From Annona cherimola (Eukaryota > Streptophyta > Magnoliopsida > Magnoliales > Annonaceae), in assembly GCA_030490835.1 (NCBI GenBank), contig CM059972.1:57269563-57333562 (forward strand): DNA of 64,000 bases. The letters are read 5' to 3'. The position numbers and the translations under genes are program-made. The notes under the pieces are model-generated. The model saw only the letters and a list, made by a program, of their open reading frames with translations. It was not told where the DNA came from and made no database searches. The number at the start of each line of letters is the position of its first letter. Within the stretch, counting starts at the first letter, position 1. Of the stretch, positions 59,336 to 64,000 are shown piece after piece.

Positions 59336-60125
59336 GGTCAAGTCGATCTCCAAGTCGACTCAAACATCGACTTAGGCCAAGTCGATCTCCAAGTCAACTT
59401 CAGCAGCGACTTTAAGTGCCTATTTTTGTCCAGTGTTGAAATTGGGGACCAAGAAGTGCCGAAGTCGCAGACAAAGTCGACTCCACATGCGACTTGGGTG
59501 AAGTCGCAGGCCAAGTCGACTCCAGCATCGACTTCAGTTAGACAGGGCAAGATTTCAGATGTCAAGTTGAAGGTCAAGTTGACTTAATGTCAGACTTGAG
59601 TCAAGTTGAAGACGAAGTCGACTTAAATATTCGACTTAGACAATATGAAGATTAATCAAAGTCCAAAGCAAGAAAGATGCATGAATTCATATATTGGACT
59701 TGTTCATGCATACAAAGATTCAAGATTTCAAGATTTCTATACAAAATGAATATACTAAATTTCAAGTATTGCAAATCAAAAGAAGAACACTTATAATGAA
59801 GAAGTTAAGCAAGCAAAGACAGTTTCAAGGAAGCTTAAGCTCATTTGGCAAGAAAGAGAAGTCAATTCGCAAACGAAGTCGACTCCAGCATCGACTTGGG
59901 TCAAGTCCCAGACCAAGTCGACCTAGAAGACAGACTTAGAAACTGAAGCATCCGAAGTCGCACCCGAAGTCGACTCCACCTGCGACTTGGGTCAAGTCCA
60001 AGGCCAAGTCGACCCGAGGAAGAACTTGAACAAGCTGAGCACAGCCGAAGTCACACCCAAATTCGACTCCAACATGCGACTTGGGCGAAGTCGCACACGA
60101 AGTCGACTCCACCCGCGACTTGGAG
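59336..60125. repeat. AGTCGACTT-rich array within SIRE LTR
   Basis: About nine GTCGAC sites and many variants in diverged units, in two parts (59336-59640 and 59865-60125) around a plain A+T-rich stretch. Confidence 0.85.
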
Positions 60126-60205
60126 GAATAACGTTCAAATTTTTGAACGTTGGAACATTTATTACGCGCCAACCAACTCCATAACGTTCAAAATTCTCCC
60201 TCCTC

Positions 60206-60213
60206 TATATATA
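60206..60213 (+). promoter_or_regulatory. TATA box of SIRE LTR
   Basis: CTATATATAGACACTC, about 1.0 kb into the LTR. The left LTR has a weaker 'tttataaaag' at the same place (about 40370, minus). Confidence 0.65.
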
Positions 60214-60558
60214 GACACTCAAGCAAACGTGGAAACAAATAAGTAAGAGTTGAAAAAGAGGAAAGAAGTGCTACTAAGAGTTTCAATCCACTTTTCTCTA
60301 TAATTGAGTGATCTATAAACTTTCAAAGGAAGAACAAGCTTCAAAGTTGCTGTTTGCTTCAACGCAAAACGATTCGTTACTTCTAGAAATTCTTTCTGGA
60401 GCTAAAACATGCTACACAAATCTGTAAAGTGTAGATTTCTTTTATTTCATTTTGATATTCAGTTTTTAGTGTTTGGTTTGAGTTTGGTGATTCAAACTAA
60501 GTTATAGCAAAGTAGGGTTGTTATTGGAGTGAAACTCGTCACCTACTTATGCTGCTTA

Positions 60559-60657
60559 TTGTATATGCCCCCTAGAGCTAGAATCTAGAAGAGAGCGGAG
60601 GCTCTGGTTGTATATGCCCCCTAGAGCTAGAATCTAGAAGAGAGTGGAGGCACTAGT
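60559..60657 (+). repeat. 49-bp tandem duplication near the LTR 3' end
   Basis: 'gtatatgccccctagagcta' starts at 60561 and again at 60610. The left LTR has a single copy near 40040, so the duplication arose in this copy or its source. Confidence 0.9.
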
Positions 60658-60917
60658 TGTATTCGCGGAATACATAGTGGAACCCAAGTCACAAGGGAGT
60701 GTGAGCTTGGAAGAGTGGAGTAGGGAAGGTTGCCCGAACCACTATAAATCTTGTCTAGTGTTTTTCATTTCCACTTTCATTATCTTATTGCTTTCCATTT
60801 GTCTTATTAAAGGGGATTAAACTAAACCGGGGTAAAGTCTCTAATTGAAGTTTAAATTTTTAAATACCCAATTCACCCCTCCCCTTTTGGGTAATTGCCA
60901 TCAACTCGGGACCAACA

Positions 60918-62174
60918 CTGGTGAACTCACAGCCATAGAAATTTGCATTTTACTATTTTTTTAAAATCCACAAATCTGCATTAATCCAGGCCGTCCAAAT
61001 CTGTCCAGCCCTTGCACGTCACTTGCCGCGCATTTTCATTTTTTTACATTGTTTATTAATCTCAATTTAAGGGTAAATCATACAGATAATTACCCTTTAA
61101 TTCATGCATTAATTTGGCATTAAAAAAATTTAGCAAAATGGTAGCAAATCAGCACATCATTTGGATGTCATTTGCATGCAACAAGCTGTCCACTTTTACA
61201 CCTTCAATGGAAGCTACTGTTCACGAATTTTCTTGAATTTTTTTCATATAATTAAATATTTATTTATACATCCCAACATGGCAGCTATATATATACATAA
61301 TTCGTAAAATAAAATTTTCAAAAATAACCAGCTGCAACTGCCTATTGATGTCCATACGCATGTCACCTCTCCTGTGCTCATTTTAAGCACTCTTAGCCCC
61401 TTTAATGTGGACATCAATGCATGGATAATTCATGGAATTTTTGCATTTTATAATTATGCATAAAATACCCTGCATTGCACCTGCATTTGAGACCTATTTG
61501 GTTCATTAAAATTTGCATTAATTCCATGTACTCTAGCATTAAATACATGGTACTCTTGTGGTGCAAAAGTCAACCATATACACCTTTTTCAATTCAGGTA
61601 TTTTTCCAACATAATTTGCTTAATCCAAACCTTCCAAAATGTTAATCTCATAATTTTTTTCAACCGTTTCAAATTTTATCTAAATCCAATTTTCCTAGCT
61701 CAAGTTATAGTCGTTGGAAGTTAACGGTTGAAATTGAGATATGATCAATAAATCATTAATCTAATTTCATCAAGTATTTTCATAATTCAATAATCCCATA
61801 ATACCAAGCCCAAAATCATCAACTTCCATTTCAAATTTCACTTGAATCTGCCTTACAGGCGTTGAGTTATGAATTTTGTAGTGTTTTCCAACATAATTCC
61901 ACAATTTCCATTTTAATCTCCATTAATTAAATCATGGAAATTAAACTAAACATTCATGACACATTAGCATGTTTTAATCCACATTATGCCCCTTTAGTCA
62001 CCTTGACTCATATTGGGCCCCGGCGATTAAATTTTTAATCACCCTTCTTAATTAAACCGTAGTTGCAAAATATCATAAAATCCTAAAATCATCCATACTT
62101 CATTTAATTCACATATAAATCACTTGTATATGTACAATGCATACATTGGACCCTACTTAGGTTGGGGTTTCACA
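60918..62174 (-). repeat. Gypsy 3' LTR fragment, subfamily B/C, minus strand, cut by SIRE LTR
   Basis: On the minus strand it starts TGTGAAACCCCAACC at 62174, right after a polypurine tract, and follows the B/C LTR type until 'gtgagttcaccag' at 60918. There it matches element C near 53097-53113 and stops at the SIRE LTR border. The rest of this LTR is not on the other side of the SIRE fragment. Confidence 0.85.
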
Positions 62175-63479
62175 ATCTTCCCCCTCTTATAACAGGTTTC
62201 ATCCCGAAACCTATTACATCTCAAATGTCGGGAGTAAAGCTCATATGAAATTGCTAATTCATCATCTTCCTCCAATATTTCAATGGTTCACTACGCTTCC
62301 ACTACGCTACTCTGTCTTAGTGGCATTTTTTTTTTAGTCTTGGTCCATTAGACCTATCACTTATCTCTACTATTCCTTATTCACACATGGGTTTTTCATT
62401 GGCATTTGCCCTTCATTTGTGTCATTTGTCACTGTTTTCCCTTATACATGGAGAATTTGCATCATTTCCCGTCTTATTATAGGGTAAGTCTTAAGTTACC
62501 CATTCCAACATATCAAATAAAGATCTATGACAATCATCTCCCTTTTTACACATATGATTCATATAATATGAATATCTTCATTTCTATAGCAAAAGAGCAA
62601 AAAATGCTCTCACATACAATTTCATATACATTTTAGCAAAGACACCTTTGCTAACCCATTCATTCATAAAAATCTATAGCAATCATTTTCACATATCATC
62701 AATAATACATTCATTTTATAATATAGACCAATAGTTGCTCTCATATAGAGTTTCATACATGAAGTTTAATATATGTCTTAGCAAAAGACACTTTTGCTAA
62801 GTTATACATTCTTTCTCTTCTCATAATGTCTACCACTAAATTTTACCATCGTAGACTATCCATTAGGAATACCGGTACTAAACCAGTCTAAAATATTTTC
62901 TTCCTAAGTTCCCTTTCCAGTTTCCATAAACTAGTAAGGGTCCTTATCATTTTCAAATTTTCCTAACCTCATTTCTTATGAATATCATAGAGAAATCATT
63001 TCTCTCGCATCTATTTTTCAATCATATCTAAATTGAAAAGAATTACGGCAATCATTATTGCCTTCATTCTTCTCTTCGTTTTTCTACCATCTCTTGCTAT
63101 GATATACCAACTTTTGTGGTATCATATGTGTGATCTTCTTTTCCTTCTATGCATGTTAACTAGGCATAGTTTGCTACACCTTTCTGCAATAATTTGCAGG
63201 AATTTCCTATCAATTATAGATATCGATTGAGTTGATCTTTCTTATTCATTTCTTTTCCTATACCAAGTTCCTTAGTTTTTAGTGGCAAGTTATCCTTGTC
63301 CTAATTGTACATGTTTATTACCAACATGTGGTATATCTTGATGTTCTATTGGAAGACATTTCTTAAAAATTCTTCCAGATTACCTTCTTTGATTATGGCA
63401 TAATAGCCATTTTAGGGTTTCTTACTACTTACAAGCATTGCCAATCAATGCTTGGACATTTCATTTGACTACATGTTCA
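62175..63479 (-). other. Internal 3' tail of non-autonomous gypsy element, minus strand
   Basis: 62175-62300 (minus) ends in a polypurine tract 'ttataagagggggaagatt'. It matches the 3' tail of the plus element at 7010-7154, including 'agagtagcg(c/t)agtggaag'. 62300-63479 is A+T-rich with no pol motif in either strand. A primer-site-like word lies at about 63096-63114 (minus). Confidence 0.6.
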
Positions 63480-63706
63480 AACCTTGAACATGTTCTTAGG
63501 TTCACTCATCCATTGCTCAGTCTGAATAAAATCTAATTCACCTGAGAACTTAGGTGGATACCGAGCTAGAAAGGCATCAATAACCTTCCCATTTACTTCT
63601 ATCTTACCATTATCAGCACCTAAAAGGTCTAGGTACTAAGTTAAAATTTATTACCCGTACCGATTCATCTTTTCCACCTGCTTCTAATTGGTCCTTTGGG
63701 TATTTT
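63480..63706 (-). pseudogene. gag relic of non-autonomous gypsy element, minus strand
   Basis: On the minus strand, 'VIDAFLAR', 'PPKFSGELDFIQTEQW' and flanking sequence match the gag relic at 6745-6930 and gag of elements A and C. It is cut at 63706 by a SIRE LTR. Protease and polymerase do not follow. Confidence 0.7.
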
Positions 63707-63942
63707 TGTTGGAAACAATTATTGAAATTGAATGAAAAATACCCAAACCATGTGTTTTAATGATTAAACAACACAATTTGGGTAAATCTTAGCTACTAAT
63801 ATGTATTGTGCAATGTTTAAGGTTATAAAAATGAAATATGCAAAGTATGACAGATCAAGTTGATCTCCAAGTTGACTCAGATATCGACTTAGGCCAAGTC
63901 GATCACCAAGTCGACTCCAGCAGCGACTTCAAGTGTTGATTT
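63707..63942 (+). repeat. Start of a SIRE-like LTR, plus strand
   Basis: TGTTGGAAACAATTATTG and the following ~235 bp match the start of 59191-60917, including the beginning of the AGTCGACT array. It is interrupted at 63943. Confidence 0.8.
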
Positions 63943-64000
63943 TGTTGGAAACAATGTTCCAAACAAAATAAATTGGCCAAAGCATAAGTTTTGATGATTA
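63943..64000 (+). repeat. Second, nested copia-like LTR start
   Basis: A new TGTTGGAAACAATG begins within the first LTR at a place where 59191-60917 continues differently. The next words ('gcataagttttgatgatta') resemble the LTR start at 41476. It runs out of the window. Confidence 0.6.

Larger units (their letters stand above)
59191..60917 (+). repeat. 3' LTR of SIRE-like copia element, plus strand
   Basis: 1,727 bp from TGTTGGAAACAATTG to CTCGGGACCAACA. TATA box TATATATA at 60206-60213. It carries the AGTCGACTT array (59336-60125) and a 49-bp tandem duplication (60559-60657). Its 5' partner LTR is not in the window; the inverted relative is at 39748-41476. Confidence 0.92.

Noticed and set aside
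63096..63114. Primer-site-like word on the minus strand ('ccaacttttgtggt' on plus)
   Set aside because: It has an insertion in the primer match and no LTR end with the expected blocks beside it. The gag relic lies on the wrong side. Kept only as a note.

Overview
The window is repeat-rich nuclear DNA of a flowering plant. No intact host gene, tRNA or rRNA was recognised. The evidence for a plant is: Ty3/gypsy elements of the Tekay/Del chromovirus type (iMet-tRNA primer sites, a gag-protease-RT-RNaseH-integrase order, a chromodomain-like C terminus), Ty1/copia elements of the SIRE/Maximus type, an element with a tRNA-Asp primer site as in Athila/Tat, and a Tourist-like MITE with TTA target duplications. 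Strong A+T bias and heavy nesting suggest heterochromatin, perhaps pericentromeric. The species cannot be told from the sequence.

Layout. 1-3506: part of a minus-strand Tekay LTR. 3730-11732: a plus-strand non-autonomous gypsy element whose two LTRs differ (2.7 kb and 4.6 kb) around a 750-bp gag relic. 11733-16786: minus-strand gypsy 5' LTR, primer site and an extra pre-gag ORF. 16787-21060: a dispersed-repeat scrap and an Athila/Tat-like minus element with a broken coiled-coil ORF. 21061-29498: GC-rich islands, two arrays of a ~50-58-bp repeat, a nested satellite (10-bp units inside 223-264-bp repeats) and a MITE. 29499-39747: gypsy LTR fragment cut by Tekay element A, which has both LTRs and a decayed gag-pol. 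39748-44111: the 3' half of a SIRE element (minus). 44112-58466: a tandem LTR-internal-LTR-internal Tekay array (element C, period 10,225 bp). 58467-60917: the 3' end of a SIRE element (plus). 60918-63706: minus non-autonomous gypsy. 63707-64000: two nested SIRE-like LTR starts.

Most notable points. (1) An extra ORF sits between primer site and gag in gypsy subfamilies B and C. It has a basic charged N terminus, a conserved Trp-rich core, a long Asp/Glu tract and an Arg-rich end, and its core is conserved at protein level between diverged copies. (2) The Tekay LTRs share an internal exon-like architecture: a donor about 150-190 bp after the TATA box, a purine-rich 39- or 44-nt mini-exon bounded by AG and GTAAGC, and a later acceptor. 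In element A these three exons form one open frame of 98 codons entirely inside the LTR. Both are inferences from sequence and need transcript data.

All gag-pol copies carry stops and frameshifts. Most of the stops are explained by C-to-T or G-to-A changes, as expected for old methylated repeats.
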